The notes under the pieces were generated by a model. It was not told the DNA's origin and did not search any database. It saw only the letters and a program-made list of their open reading frames with translations. A stretch of DNA of 64,000 nt from contig DATIBC010000057.1 in the NCBI GenBank assembly GCA_035457725.1, positions 1 to 64,000 of the forward strand. The letters run 5' to 3'. This DNA is from DATFES01 sp035457725 (GTDB taxonomy: Bacteria; Pseudomonadota; Alphaproteobacteria; CACIAM-22H2). Positions 25,734 through 38,396 of the stretch are shown in pieces. Made by a program: the position numbers and the translations under genes. Every line of letters begins with the position of its first letter. The first letter of the stretch is position 1.

Positions 25734-26036
25734 TTACCGCTTTTTCTTGCCGCGCATCCCGGCGTTCTTGAGCGCCGTCACCATCGTCCGTTCGTCGAAG
25801 GCGGGACAACTGACGATCTTGCCGTAGCCCTGCTCACCGTACCACACCGAGAAGGCCAGCATCGCTTCGCTGCTCGGCGCGTCGACCACGTCGACGAAAT
25901 CATAGACACCTTGCGTGTAGTACACGCTCTCGAGCCTGATCCCGAGCAGCTTCAGCTTGGCGCGCGCGGTCGTCGTGCGTTTTTCTTGCTTGGTCAGGAA
26001 TTGCGGACTGAGCGTGCCGAGAAGTACGTACCTCAT
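25734..26036 (-). CDS. GYD domain protein
   Basis: The 100-residue protein has the ferredoxin-like layout of GYD domain proteins. The signature region appears as VYYTQGVYDFVDVVDAPSSE, and the C-terminus is very basic (GMRGKKKR). GYD proteins are small homomultimeric proteins with no settled function. It is a single minus-strand gene between bcp and prfB, 67 bp upstream of the prfB stop on the map. No cysteines or catalytic residues stand out. Confidence 0.75.
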   Translation of the reverse strand: MRYVLLGTLSPQFLTKQEKRTTTARAKLKLLGIRLESVYYTQGVYDFVDVVDAPSSEAMLAFSVWYGEQGYGKIVSCPAFDERTMVTALKNAGMRGKKKR

Positions 26037-26103
26037 TGCTGGGACCTCCTGCCGGTTTGGGCCTGATTTAACACGTGCTGGCGCCGCGTCGTCGAGCGGT
26101 CAG

Positions 26104-27235
26104 CTATTCCGCGGCGCTTGCCGCGGCGCCGCCGCTGCCCTTGAGTCGCGCCGCGAGCGATGCTTCGAGAAAGCGGTCGATGTCGCCATCGAGCACGCCG
26201 GCGGTGTCGCTGGTCTCGACCGCTGTGCGCAGGTCCTTGACCATCTGATAGGGCTGCAGCACGTAGGATCGTATCTGATGGCCCCAGCCGATGTCGCTCT
26301 TCGACTCGTGCTCGGCCAAAGCGGCGGCTTCGCGCTTTTGCAGCTCCGCCTCGTACATCCGCGCGCGCAGCATTTTCCAGGCGCGTTCGCGGTTCTTGTG
26401 CTGCGAGCGCTCGGTCTGGCAGGCGACCACGATTCCCGTCGGAACATGGGTCAGACGCACCGCGCTCTCCGTTTTGTTGACGTGCTGGCCGCCCGCGCCC
26501 GAGGCGCGATAGACGTCGGTGCGCACGTCGCCTTCGCTGATCTCGATCTGAATCGTGTCGTCGACCACCGGATAGACCCATACGGAGGCAAAGCTGGTAT
26601 GGCGTCTCGCGTTCGAATCGAACGGCGAGATGCGGACCAGCCGGTGCACGCCGCTTTCGGTCTTGAGCCAGCCATAGGCATTCGGGCCGACGATTTTGAG
26701 GGTCGCCGACTTTATTCCCGCTTCCTCGCCTGGGCTGACCTCCTCGAATTCAGCCTTGTAGTCGTGACCCTCGGCCCAGCGCATGTACATGCGCAGGAGG
26801 ATTTCCGCCCAATCTTGCGATTCGGTGCCGCCGGCGCCGGCGTGAATCTCGAGATAGGCGTCGTTGCCGTCGGCCTCACCGGACAGCAGCGCTTCGAGAC
26901 CGCGCTTCTCCGCCGTCTCGCGCAACTTGGCGAGCGCCTGTTCGCCCTCTTTGATCGCCGCCGGATCGCCCTCGGCCTCGCCAAGCTCGATCAGCGTCAT
27001 GGCGTCCTCAAGCTCGCGTTCGAGCGCGCGGAAACTGGCGAGCGCCTTGTCGAGCTGTGCCCGCTCGCGCAACAAGGCCTGCGCCTTTTGCGCGTCATTC
27101 CACAGCCCCGGATCGTTCGCTATCTCGTTCAGTTCAGCGAAACGCGCGACCGCCCGATCCCAGTCAAAGGTGCCTCCTCAGCAGTTCGAGCGACTGCTTG
27201 ATTTCGGCGGCGATCGTGGAAATTTCTGCGCGCAT
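26104..27235 (-). CDS. prfB: Peptide chain release factor 2, expressed by programmed +1 frameshift
   Basis: RF2 terminates translation at UGA and UAA. The ATG at 27235 opens 23 codons (MRAEISTIAAEIKQSLELLR...), then an in-frame TGA. Slipping +1 at CTT-T-GAC continues into 353 residues of RF2 (DWDRAVARFAELNEIANDP...), total about 376, the family length. The UGA-recognition motif SPF is in RISPFDSN and the catalytic GGQ in GAGGQHVNK. The frameshift lets RF2 sense its own abundance. It is 40 bp downstream of mrcA. Gene finders would start it wrongly at an internal codon near 27075. Confidence 0.97.
27163..27178 (-). promoter_or_regulatory. prfB programmed +1 frameshift signal
   Basis: On the minus strand the sequence is AGGAGGCACCTTTGAC: an internal Shine-Dalgarno (27178-27173), three bases, then the slippery CTT codon, the in-frame TGA stop and a following C. 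Element order and spacing equal those of the E. coli prfB site (AGGGGGTATCTTTGAC). This is the autoregulatory recoding site of RF2. Confidence 0.97.
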
Positions 27236-27275
27236 GTCTCAAGGGAGTCCGTGATTGGTCAGTCGATCACCGGCC

Positions 27276-29687
27276 CTAGTATAACCCGCCGCCCTCGCTC
27301 GCCGGAACCGGCGTCGCGACCGCGCCGGCGACTCCAGGGCCGCCGTCGACCAGCGGGCCGCGCGGCGAGTTTTCGCTGCCGGGCTTGAATGCCTCCCAGA
27401 TCGCTTTGGGATCGCTTGCCCGCGCGAACTCCCCCGAGGTCGGATTGACCCGCACCAGCCGGATGCCGGGCGGAATACGGAAGGGCGTCGACGCGCGGTT
27501 TTCCAGCACTTCGGCCATGAAGTCGCGGAACACCGGCAACGCTACCGAACTGCCGGTTTCGCGCTCGCCGAGCGTGCGCGGCGTGTCGAAGCCCATGAAT
27601 ACTCCCGCCACCAAGTCGGGCGTGAAGCCGATGAACCAGGTGTCGTGGCTGTCGTTGGTCGTGCCGGTCTTGCCGGCGAGCGGCCGTCGCAGTTCGACCA
27701 ATCGGCGCGCCGTGCCGCGCTCCACGGCGCCCTGCATCATCGACACCATTTGGTAGGCGGTGGGGGCGTCGACCACGCGCTCGCGCAGGTCGGGAATCTG
27801 CGGCGCCGGCAGACCTGGCGACCATTGCGCGTCGCTGCATCCTTCGCATGGGCGCCTGTCATGCTTGAAGATCGTCCTGCCCGTACGATCTTGCACCCGG
27901 TCGATCCAGGTCGGAGTGATCTTGAGACCGCCATTGACCAGCATCGCGTACGCAGCAGTAAGCTTGAGCAGCGTCGTCTCGCCGGCCCCCAGCGCCATCG
28001 AAAGATGCGGCGGCATGGAATCGACGATGCCAAACCGCCTGGCGTAGTCGACCACCTTCTCCATGCCGATGCTGTCGGCGAGCCGTACGGTCATCAGGTT
28101 GCGCGACTGCTCGATGCCGACGCGCATGGGGACGGGACCCAGAAAATCGCGTCCATAGTTCTTCGGCTTCCACAGCCCGAGTCCCACGCCTTGCTCCAGC
28201 GCCACCGGTCCATCGAGGATAATGCTGGTCGGGGTGAATCCGGAATTGAGCCCGGCCAGATAAACGAACGGCTTGAACGCCGAGCCGGGTTGGCGCTGCG
28301 CCTGCGTCACGCGGTTAAATTGGCTGGCCTCGAAGCTCCATCCGCCGGTCATCGCCAGCACGCGCCCGGTATGAGGATCGAGCGAAACGACGGCGCCGCC
28401 GATGGCGGGAATCTGACGCAGCGCGTACTCGTCGCTTTTGCCCTCGATGCGCTCGACGACGACGATGTCGCCGACCGCAAGCGCATCGGCCGGCTGGCGC
28501 AATGGCGGGCCAAGCTTCTGATCTTCGAGCGTCTTTCGCGCCCAGCGCATCGCCTCAAAGGGAATCGAGCCCTTGGCGCCATTGGCGAAGCCGATGTCGG
28601 CGACATTCGGCGTCAGGGCGAGAACCGTGGCGATCTCCCAAGGTGCTAGCGCAGGGACGCGAGGCATCGCATTGAGCCGTTCGCGCCAAGCCGGCCCTGG
28701 TTCAATCTGGCCCAGCGCGCCGCGGTAGCCGTGCCTCCGGTCATAGGCGATGAGGCCGCTGCGCAGCGCGCGATCGGCGGCCGCCTGCAGCCGCGGGTCG
28801 AGCGTCGTACGCACCGAGAGCCCGCCTCGGTAAAGCTGGTTCTCGCCGTAACGCGCCAAGATTTCGCGCCGCACTTCCTCGGCAAAATAGTCGGCACGGA
28901 CCAGCACCGACTCGTCGCGCACTCGCAGCGTGATCGGCGTGTTGCGCGCCGCCTCGGCCTCGGCGGCGGAGATGATGCCGTCTTCGAGCATGCGCCCGAG
29001 GGCCCAGTCGCGACGCGCCTTCGCCGCCTCGGGATAGCGGGCGGGGTTATAATTGTTGGGCGCCTTCGGCAGCGCGGCGAGGAACGCCGCCTCGGCGATG
29101 GTCAGGTCGTCGAGCGACTTATCGAAGTAGTAAAGCGCGGCGGCCGCCACGCCATAGGCGCTGGCGCCGAGGTAGATTTCGTTCATATACAGTTCGAGGA
29201 TTTGCTCCTTGCTAAGCGCTTCCTCGATGCGCATCGCAAGCAACGCCTCGCGTACCTTGCGTTCGATCGACACCTCGTTCGTCAGCAAGAAGTTCTTGGC
29301 GACCTGTTGGGTGATTGTTGAGGCGCCCACCGGACGCCGGTTCTGGCCGAGTTGCGCCAGGTTGGTCAGCGCGGCGCGAACGATGTCGGGAAAACTGATG
29401 CCGTGATGGCTGTAAAAATTCTTGTCCTCGGCCGACAGGAACGCCTCGATGACGAGTTTGGGAATGACCTCGATCGGCACGTAGAGCCGCCGTTCGGTGG
29501 CGAACTCGGCGAGGATGCGTCCATCGCCAGCGTGGACGCGGGTCAAGATCGCCGGCTGATATTTCGCCAGCTGCTGGTGATCGGGCAGTCCACGCCCAAA
29601 ATGCCATATCGCCAGGGCCACCGCTCCGGCCCCGCCGACGATCGCGAGCACGAGAAGAATGAACAATGCGGTCAGCAGCTTACGCAT
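27276..29687 (-). CDS. mrcA: Bifunctional penicillin-binding protein 1A
   Basis: PBP1A polymerises glycan strands and cross-links peptides in peptidoglycan. The 803-residue protein has an N-terminal membrane anchor (residues 5-28). The glycosyltransferase domain carries catalytic Glu87 in AFLSAEDKNFYSHHG, with the ASTITQQVAKNFLL block. An OB-like insert follows, then the transpeptidase domain with SAFK at 469-472, SRN at 528-530 and KTGT at 673-676. A Pro/Gly-rich tail follows. It lies between amiC and prfB on the same strand, an arrangement common in alphaproteobacteria. Confidence 0.96.
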   Translation of the reverse strand: MRKLLTALFILLVLAIVGGAGAVALAIWHFGRGLPDHQQLAKYQPAILTRVHAGDGRILAEFATERRLYVPIEVIPKLVIEAFLSAEDKNFYSHHGISFPDIVRAALTNLAQLGQNRRPVGASTITQQVAKNFLLTNEVSIERKVREALLAMRIEEALSKEQILELYMNEIYLGASAYGVAAAALYYFDKSLDDLTIAEAAFLAALPKAPNNYNPARYPEAAKARRDWALGRMLEDGIISAAEAEAARNTPITLRVRDESVLVRADYFAEEVRREILARYGENQLYRGGLSVRTTLDPRLQAAADRALRSGLIAYDRRHGYRGALGQIEPGPAWRERLNAMPRVPALAPWEIATVLALTPNVADIGFANGAKGSIPFEAMRWARKTLEDQKLGPPLRQPADALAVGDIVVVERIEGKSDEYALRQIPAIGGAVVSLDPHTGRVLAMTGGWSFEASQFNRVTQAQRQPGSAFKPFVYLAGLNSGFTPTSIILDGPVALEQGVGLGLWKPKNYGRDFLGPVPMRVGIEQSRNLMTVRLADSIGMEKVVDYARRFGIVDSMPPHLSMALGAGETTLLKLTAAYAMLVNGGLKITPTWIDRVQDRTGRTIFKHDRRPCEGCSDAQWSPGLPAPQIPDLRERVVDAPTAYQMVSMMQGAVERGTARRLVELRRPLAGKTGTTNDSHDTWFIGFTPDLVAGVFMGFDTPRTLGERETGSSVALPVFRDFMAEVLENRASTPFRIPPGIRLVRVNPTSGEFARASDPKAIWEAFKPGSENSPRGPLVDGGPGVAGAVATPVPASEGGGLY

Positions 29688-29773
29688 AACGGGGAGCGAT
29701 CTCTCGGCGGCGGCAGGGGCGCATCGTCATGGCGCCCATTTGACCACAAAAAAAGTGACCGAGAAATGACCGG

Positions 29774-31084
29774 TCAACGCCGAACGGAGTGTTTGGCGAA
29801 ATATTTATCCAATGAGCGAACGATGCCGGCGGCGACCTTTCTGCGGTGGTGCTGGCGGTTCAGCAGGCGCTCCTCGTCAGGATTTGAGAGATAACCGAGT
29901 TCGACCAAGATCGATGGGGTGTCGGGGGCCTTGAGCACGGCAAAGCCGGCGAAGCGGTGCGGCTTCGCCGGCAAAAGCGGGACGTCGTGCGCCAGCTCCT
30001 GTACCAGGACTCCGGCTAGGATGGCCGATTGATTGTTGGTTTCGCGCTGCGCCAGGTCGATCAAGATCGTCGCCACCTCGGGCGTCTCGTTGGACAGATC
30101 GACGCCGGCGATGATGTCGGCGCGATTTTCGCGTTGCGCCAGCGCCGCGGCTTCGGAATCCGAGGCGGTCTCCGACAACGTGTATATGGACGCGCCGCTA
30201 GTGTGACGGTTGCCGATCGAATCGGCGTGGATCGACACGAACAAATCGGCGTTCAGTGCGCGCGCTTTGGCGACGCGGTCGCGCAACCGGAGGAAAATGT
30301 CGCTGTCGCGCGTCAGATGAACGCGGTAGCGGCCGGTCGCCTCGAGCTGTTGCTTGACCTCGCGCGAAATGCCGAGCGTGACGTTCTTCTCCATTGTGCC
30401 GCGCGCGCCGATGGCGCCGGGATCGACGCCGCCGTGGCCAGGATCAATGACGATGATCCGCTTGTCGCCGCTCCGCCGCGCGCTTGGCTTGGTCGCCTCG
30501 GGCTTGGGCGGTACCGTCACCGCCGTCGGGGTCGGCTTGGGGACCACCGTTATGCGCGATCCCGGTGCGGCGGCAAGTTGGGGCGTGTCGACAACGCGGG
30601 CTGTCTCGCCCGCAACCTGTTTGAGATCGCTTCCCGATGGCGCCCACGGCTGGACGGCGGCCTGGAACTCAAGCGGCGACGCGCGCTCCAATTCGAAGAT
30701 CAGGCGCTGCGCCTTCTTGGCGCCGGCAAGCGCGTAGCCGACTTTGCGGATTCGGGCGGGCGCCGAAAGATCGAACACCAGCCGCGACGTTTCGGTGTCG
30801 AACTGGCCGTAGCGGTAGCCGGCGATAACGCCCTTTGGGCTGTGCGTCACGCTGTTCAGACGGAAATCCAGCACCGGAAAGTCGACGACCAGCCGCATCG
30901 GCTCGCTGAGAAATAGCGCGCGGTACTCGGCACGCTGGCTTAGATCGACGGTGATCTGCGTCAGTCCGCCGATGTCGCGCACGGCGATAGCGCTGACCAC
31001 CCCTTGCGTGGCCGCCAGTACGCCCGTGGTAGCCAAGGTCAGCGCGACCGCAAGCCCGGCCGTCACATGCCGTACAGCAAACAC
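29774..31084 (-). CDS. amiC: N-acetylmuramoyl-L-alanine amidase with AMIN domain
   Basis: This zinc amidase cleaves septal peptidoglycan. From GTG 31084 (AGGGG upstream) the protein has 436 residues. They comprise a signal peptide (about 1-25, LAVALTLATTGVLAAT), an AMIN domain for septal targeting, a Thr/Pro/Lys-rich linker, and an Amidase_3 domain with zinc ligands in VIDPGHGG, GTMEKNV and SIHADS and a catalytic Glu in LVELGYLSN. The frame runs open to 31144, but that start gives an unlikely N-terminus ahead of the signal peptide. Confidence 0.93.
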   Translation of the reverse strand: MFAVRHVTAGLAVALTLATTGVLAATQGVVSAIAVRDIGGLTQITVDLSQRAEYRALFLSEPMRLVVDFPVLDFRLNSVTHSPKGVIAGYRYGQFDTETSRLVFDLSAPARIRKVGYALAGAKKAQRLIFELERASPLEFQAAVQPWAPSGSDLKQVAGETARVVDTPQLAAAPGSRITVVPKPTPTAVTVPPKPEATKPSARRSGDKRIIVIDPGHGGVDPGAIGARGTMEKNVTLGISREVKQQLEATGRYRVHLTRDSDIFLRLRDRVAKARALNADLFVSIHADSIGNRHTSGASIYTLSETASDSEAAALAQRENRADIIAGVDLSNETPEVATILIDLAQRETNNQSAILAGVLVQELAHDVPLLPAKPHRFAGFAVLKAPDTPSILVELGYLSNPDEERLLNRQHHRRKVAAGIVRSLDKYFAKHSVRR

Positions 31085-31528
31085 CGTAGTCCCCTGTCGC
31101 GAATCCAGAGTCGAACAATATCCGTTATCGATCAATGGTTTCAATCGAAAAGCGAGGAAATTGCTTTGGTCTCTAACAATATCCCATTGTGGTCACGGTA
31201 GGCCGCCTGTATGTTACCGCTGCCTGTGGATCGGCAGCCGCCCTGTTCGGGATGGGCGCCGGATTGCGCCCCGGTGACGGCGGCGCCACAGGTGGTATGT
31301 ACACGGAAGCCGACTTAACGGACGCTGTGGTTGACCCGGTTCGATGCGACCATCCGGTCGACGCGCCGGAGGGCGAAGGGCGAGTTCCCTCGCTACCGTT
31401 GGCACCGTCGAGGTTCGGCTTTGGATTCACTGGCGTAGCGCCTCGTGCGCGCTGCTTGCGGCTCTGTTGAGCCCACGCTGTCAGCGCTATTTGGCGGCAA
31501 CGCCCCGCTCTTTGGAGATCCCTGAAAT
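31085..31528. other. Intergenic region between divergent amiC and rne
   Basis: About 440 bp with no supported gene separate the two divergent starts. Translations on both strands look like shadows. It must contain the promoters of amiC (minus) and rne (plus). RNase E genes usually have a long 5' leader used for feedback control; the size here is compatible, but I could not identify a specific conserved hairpin. Confidence 0.6.
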
Positions 31529-34573
<3,045 letters not shown>

Positions 34574-34612
34574 CGTTGTCGCGACGCGCGATCCGCGCGA
34601 GAGACGCCATAG

Positions 34613-35503
34613 ATGGACGCGAGCGATCTGCGCATCTTCGAAGCGGTCGCCCGGTTGGGCGCGATGAATCGCGCCGCGAGCGAGCTTAATACGGTTCAGT
34701 CCAACGTGACCGCGCGCATCCGCGCGCTCGAAAGAGAGTTGGAGACGCCGCTGTTCCGCCGTCATCGCGGCGGCGTCGTGCTAACTGCGGCGGGTGAGCG
34801 GCTGCTACCCTACGCCCTACGCATACGGCGCATGATCGATGAGGCGCGCAGCGTGGCGCGCGATGACGGCGCGCCCAAGGGCCGCCTCATCGTCGGCGCA
34901 CTCGAAAGCACCGCCGCGCATCGCCTCTCGCCGCTACTCGCCGACTACGTCGCGGCGCATCCGGCCGTCGATCTGGTGCTGCGCACCGGTACGAGCTGCG
35001 AGTTGATCGACAAGACGCTCGCTTACGAGGTCGATGGCGCGTTCGTTTGCGGTCCGGTGGATCATCGCGATCTGGTCGGCGAAGTCGTATTTCGCGAAGA
35101 ACTCGTTTTGGTCACGGCGCGCGGTGCGCGTGGCTTCGCGGCGCTGCCGCATGCCCGCGATCTCAAGCTGGTCGTATTGCGGGCTGGCTGTTCGTACCGC
35201 CAACGCCTTGAGACGCTCCTCGCCGCACGCGGCGTGGCGGCGACGCGGATTCTCGAGTTCGGAACGCTCGATGCGATCGTCGCCTGCGTCGCCGCAGGCC
35301 TCGGCGTAACGCTGCTGCCAAAAACCGTCGTCGCCCAGGCCGTTCGCGATCGGCGCGTGCGCGAGCATGAACTTGCCCCTGTCGAGGCCGCAGTCGAGAC
35401 GCTATTCATCCGCCGCCGAGACGCGCATATCTCGAGCGCGCTCGCCGCATTCCTTGACGCCGCACGCCGGGCGGAGCGCATCGCGGCGAACGCCGCCGAA
35501 TGA
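34613..35503 (+). CDS. LysR-family transcriptional regulator
   Basis: The 296-residue protein has the LysR winged helix at residues 1-60 (DLRIFEAVARLGAMNRAASE, then TVQSNVTARIRALERELETP) followed by a periplasmic-binding-like effector domain (GRLIVGALESTAAHRLSPLL). LysR regulators usually control a neighbouring gene. The next gene downstream, 102 bp away on the same strand, is a nitronate monooxygenase. It begins 39 bp after rne but is probably an independent unit. Effector unknown. Confidence 0.92.
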   Translation: MDASDLRIFEAVARLGAMNRAASELNTVQSNVTARIRALERELETPLFRRHRGGVVLTAAGERLLPYALRIRRMIDEARSVARDDGAPKGRLIVGALESTAAHRLSPLLADYVAAHPAVDLVLRTGTSCELIDKTLAYEVDGAFVCGPVDHRDLVGEVVFREELVLVTARGARGFAALPHARDLKLVVLRAGCSYRQRLETLLAARGVAATRILEFGTLDAIVACVAAGLGVTLLPKTVVAQAVRDRRVREHELAPVEAAVETLFIRRRDAHISSALAAFLDAARRAERIAANAAE

Positions 35504-35605
35504 ATCTATCTGCGGCGACGATAACCGTTATCATCTAAAAGCGTTTGGCACGCGTTCGTGCACCGCCTAACTTTGTCGCCCGTGCGGGCGACGTGGAGGC
35601 GTGGC

Positions 35606-36727
35606 ATGGCGATCGAAACTCCGCTCAGCAGGCGGCTTGGGTTGCGCCATCCGATCATCCAGGCACCGCTCGCCGGCGGAGGCGACACCCCAGCTCTGGT
35701 CGCCGCGGTGAGCGACGCTGGCGCGCTCGGTTTCATCGGCGCCGCATACTTGACCGCGGCCCAAATCGCCGAAACGGCCAGGGTAGTGCGGGCCATGACA
35801 ACGCGGCCTTTCGGGATCAACCTTTTCATTGCGACGCCGCTCTCCGAAACGCCGAACGACCCCAGTCCTGCAATTGCGCGCCTCGCGCCCTATTTCGCCG
35901 AGCTTGGGCTGCCGCCGCCGGCGCTCCCACAGACAAGCGCGTCTTCGTTCGACGCGCAGTTTGCCGCCGCGCTCGCCTCTGGCGCGGCAGTGTTCGGCTT
36001 CACGCTCGGTCTCATGGATGAGAGCGCGGCCGCAGCGGTCAAGGCGCGTAAGATGTTCCTCGTCGGAACCGCCACGACCGTCGAAGAGGCGACCGCGCTC
36101 GAACGGCGCGGCGTAGAGGCCGTCGTCGTGCAGGGCAGCGAGGCGGGCGGACATCGCGCCACCTTCGCAGGAGAGTTCGCGGGCGCGATGATCGGCACCA
36201 TGGCGCTGGTGCCGCAGGTCGTCGATGCCGTGCGTATTCCGGTGATCGCTTCGGGCGGAGTAATGGACGGGCGCGGCATTGCAGCCTCGCTGGCGTTGGG
36301 CGCGGAAGCGGTGCAAATGGGGACCGCGTTCCTCGTCACGGCCGAAGCGGGCATCCCGGACGTTTACAAGCAGGCGATACTCACCGCCGCCGAGCACGAA
36401 ACACGCATTACCAGGGCATTCTCCGGTCGGCCCGCGCGCGGCATCGTCAATCGCTTTATGCGCGAAATCGACGCGGCGGAGCGCGAGGCCGCCGGCGACA
36501 TCCTTCCCTTCCCGCTGCAGAACGCGCTGACGCGACCGTTGCGCGCCGAGGCGGCGAGGCGCGGCCGATCCGAGTTTCTTTCGCTATGGGCCGGCCAAGG
36601 CGTGCGCATGGCGCGCCCGCTGCCAGCGAGCCAACTCGTCGCACGGCTTGGCGAGGAGACCGTGGCGGCGTTGCGGCGTGTCTGCGCCGCGCCGCCTTCA
36701 GTTAGCTCCGCATTGCGGTCCGAGTGA
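35606..36727 (+). CDS. Nitronate monooxygenase family flavoprotein
   Basis: FMN enzymes of this family oxidise alkyl nitronates such as propionate 3-nitronate. From ATG 35606 (GGAGG upstream) the protein has 373 residues and a TIM-barrel pattern. It starts with LGLRHPIIQAPLAGG, then PFGINLFI, the phosphate-binding QGSEAGGHR block, and VIASGGVMDGRGIAASLALG near the FMN phosphate. QMGTAFLVTAEAG follows. It lies downstream of a LysR gene that may regulate it. True substrate cannot be read from sequence. Confidence 0.9.
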   Translation: MAIETPLSRRLGLRHPIIQAPLAGGGDTPALVAAVSDAGALGFIGAAYLTAAQIAETARVVRAMTTRPFGINLFIATPLSETPNDPSPAIARLAPYFAELGLPPPALPQTSASSFDAQFAAALASGAAVFGFTLGLMDESAAAAVKARKMFLVGTATTVEEATALERRGVEAVVVQGSEAGGHRATFAGEFAGAMIGTMALVPQVVDAVRIPVIASGGVMDGRGIAASLALGAEAVQMGTAFLVTAEAGIPDVYKQAILTAAEHETRITRAFSGRPARGIVNRFMREIDAAEREAAGDILPFPLQNALTRPLRAEAARRGRSEFLSLWAGQGVRMARPLPASQLVARLGEETVAALRRVCAAPPSVSSALRSE

Positions 36728-36738
36728 TCCCGTTCTTT

Positions 36739-37026
36739 TCACCCGGCGGCGCCGTTGGTCGCCGTCGTCGGGTCGATCACGCGCTTGACCTCGGTGATCT
36801 TCGACGCCGGGAAGCCGCTGATCTCGGCGTGTTTGCGAATCACCGCCTCGCTCTCGGCAAGGTAGACGCAGAATGTCTTGTCGTTGGTGACGAATGACTC
36901 GAGCCACTGAATGTCGGCGCCGAGCCGCGCCAGGGCCGCGTTCGACTTTTTTGCCGCTTCGCGTAACTGTTCGCCTTCGAACTGGCCAACTTTGGGAATC
37001 TCGCGCTCGATAACGTAGCGGTGCAT
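36739..37026 (-). CDS. DUF4242 (nickel-binding-like) protein
   Basis: The 95-residue protein has the ferredoxin-like pattern of DUF4242: MHRYVIEREIPKVGQF at the start, WLESFVTNDKTFCVYLAE in the middle, and VIRKHAEISGFPASKI near the end. The family is common beside AraC-type and other regulators, and its biochemical role is not established. It is divergent from an AraC-family gene with about 230 bp between them, so that regulator may control it (inference). Confidence 0.85.
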   Translation of the reverse strand: MHRYVIEREIPKVGQFEGEQLREAAKKSNAALARLGADIQWLESFVTNDKTFCVYLAESEAVIRKHAEISGFPASKITEVKRVIDPTTATNGAAG

Positions 37027-37257
37027 TGATCTGTCCTTTCGTCTGTTGATCGCGGCGAGCGATGGTTCGCCGTCGTGACGCTACGTCTAACTCCAGCTGG
37101 GGCGCCGGGATATCCGCCACCGGCCATCGTTATCCGCGCCAAGCAGAAATCGCAGCACCGAAGGACTATCCGAAATCCGCAATAAACATCGCCACGGCTC
37201 GGCGGCGACTGCTTGGTCGACTTTCGCATGCTATGCTCGAAACGACGGGGGCAGCCA

Positions 37258-38268
37258 ATGAGTCTGGCGATAGCGCCGCGATTGGAAAACCGGCGCATCT
37301 TCCACAGCCGGGACGCCGAGGAAACGCGGGCATTCCTCGACGGAAAGGAATACCGCTTCGACATCGCGCCCAGGCAGGCGCGGCTTCTCGACGCGCGGAT
37401 CAATGGCGTCTACATGCCCGACCTCTACGTCGGGTACGTCCAGTACGGCGCGGCATCGGTAGCGTTGTCGCCGGGATTGGCGCGCGGTGATTATTGGCTC
37501 CAATTGCCATTGCACGGACGGCTCGAAGCCGTTGTCGGCAGAGATCATGTGCCGTGCGATCCGAGCCGCGCCGCCATCCTCTCCCCCGGTCGCGACCGCT
37601 GTTGCCTCAGATCGGAAGCGGACAGCGCGCGCATCCAGGTCGCGCTCACCAAGGAGGCACTGGCCAGGCAGCTCTACGCCTTGCTCGGCGAGCCGCGCGA
37701 GGCGCCGGTCGACTTCGCGCCGGCGATCGATCTCACGAACGGACATGGCCGCAGTGTCGCGCGTTTCGTATGGATGGCGGTGGCCGATCTCGAACACGCC
37801 GATTCGGTGCTTTTGAATCCGAAGATCAAGAGCGCCTTCGAGCAGTTCATTGTCACCGCGCTATTGCTGTCGCAACCGCACAACCACAGCGACGCGCTGC
37901 GCCGGCAAAATCGGCCGATCGCGCCGCGCGACGTCAAACGCGCCATCGACTTCATGGAGGTCCATGTCGCGTCGACGCTGACGCTCGCCGATATCGTCGT
38001 CGCTTCCGGAGTGCCCGGCCGAACGTTGTTCAAGCATTTCCGCGATTTCAAGGGCGTCTCGCCGATGCAGTATCTGCGCAATGCGCGCTACACGCGAATT
38101 CGCGACGAGCTCTTGCGCGCCGACGCCGATGCGAGCGTGACCGAGATTGCGCTGCGTTGGGGCGTCGCGCATATGGGGCGATTTTCGGTCGAGTACCGTC
38201 GGCGCTTCGGCGAAAGCCCATCGCATACATTGGGCGGGCGCCGAAGCTCCAACACGCATCGAGCGTGA
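37258..38268 (+). CDS. AraC-family transcriptional regulator
   Basis: From ATG 37258 the protein has 336 residues. The N-terminal 200 residues form an AraC-binding-like domain (related in pattern to AraC_binding_2, with FDIAPRQARLLDARINGVYM). The C-terminal about 100 residues hold the double helix-turn-helix: LTLADIVVASGVPGRTLFKH, then FSVEYRRRFGESPS. The start at 37213 would overlap a less family-like leader. It is divergent from the DUF4242 gene. Ligand and targets unknown. Confidence 0.9.
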   Translation: MSLAIAPRLENRRIFHSRDAEETRAFLDGKEYRFDIAPRQARLLDARINGVYMPDLYVGYVQYGAASVALSPGLARGDYWLQLPLHGRLEAVVGRDHVPCDPSRAAILSPGRDRCCLRSEADSARIQVALTKEALARQLYALLGEPREAPVDFAPAIDLTNGHGRSVARFVWMAVADLEHADSVLLNPKIKSAFEQFIVTALLLSQPHNHSDALRRQNRPIAPRDVKRAIDFMEVHVASTLTLADIVVASGVPGRTLFKHFRDFKGVSPMQYLRNARYTRIRDELLRADADASVTEIALRWGVAHMGRFSVEYRRRFGESPSHTLGGRRSSNTHRA

Positions 38269-38396
38269 AACTAGACCGGAGATTGCCGACGGCGATCGAT
38301 GATTCGGTGATCTATTGCCGGCATACAGGCTCGCCGGCGCTTGCAGCCCCGCTTATCGAGCCGAGCAGTCCGCCGAAGTCGGCTTCGGCACGCAAT

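Noticed and set aside
25957..27201. 414-codon plus-strand ORF opposite prfB
   Set aside because: Antisense shadow of RF2; the minus-strand frame has SPF and GGQ motifs and the recoding site.
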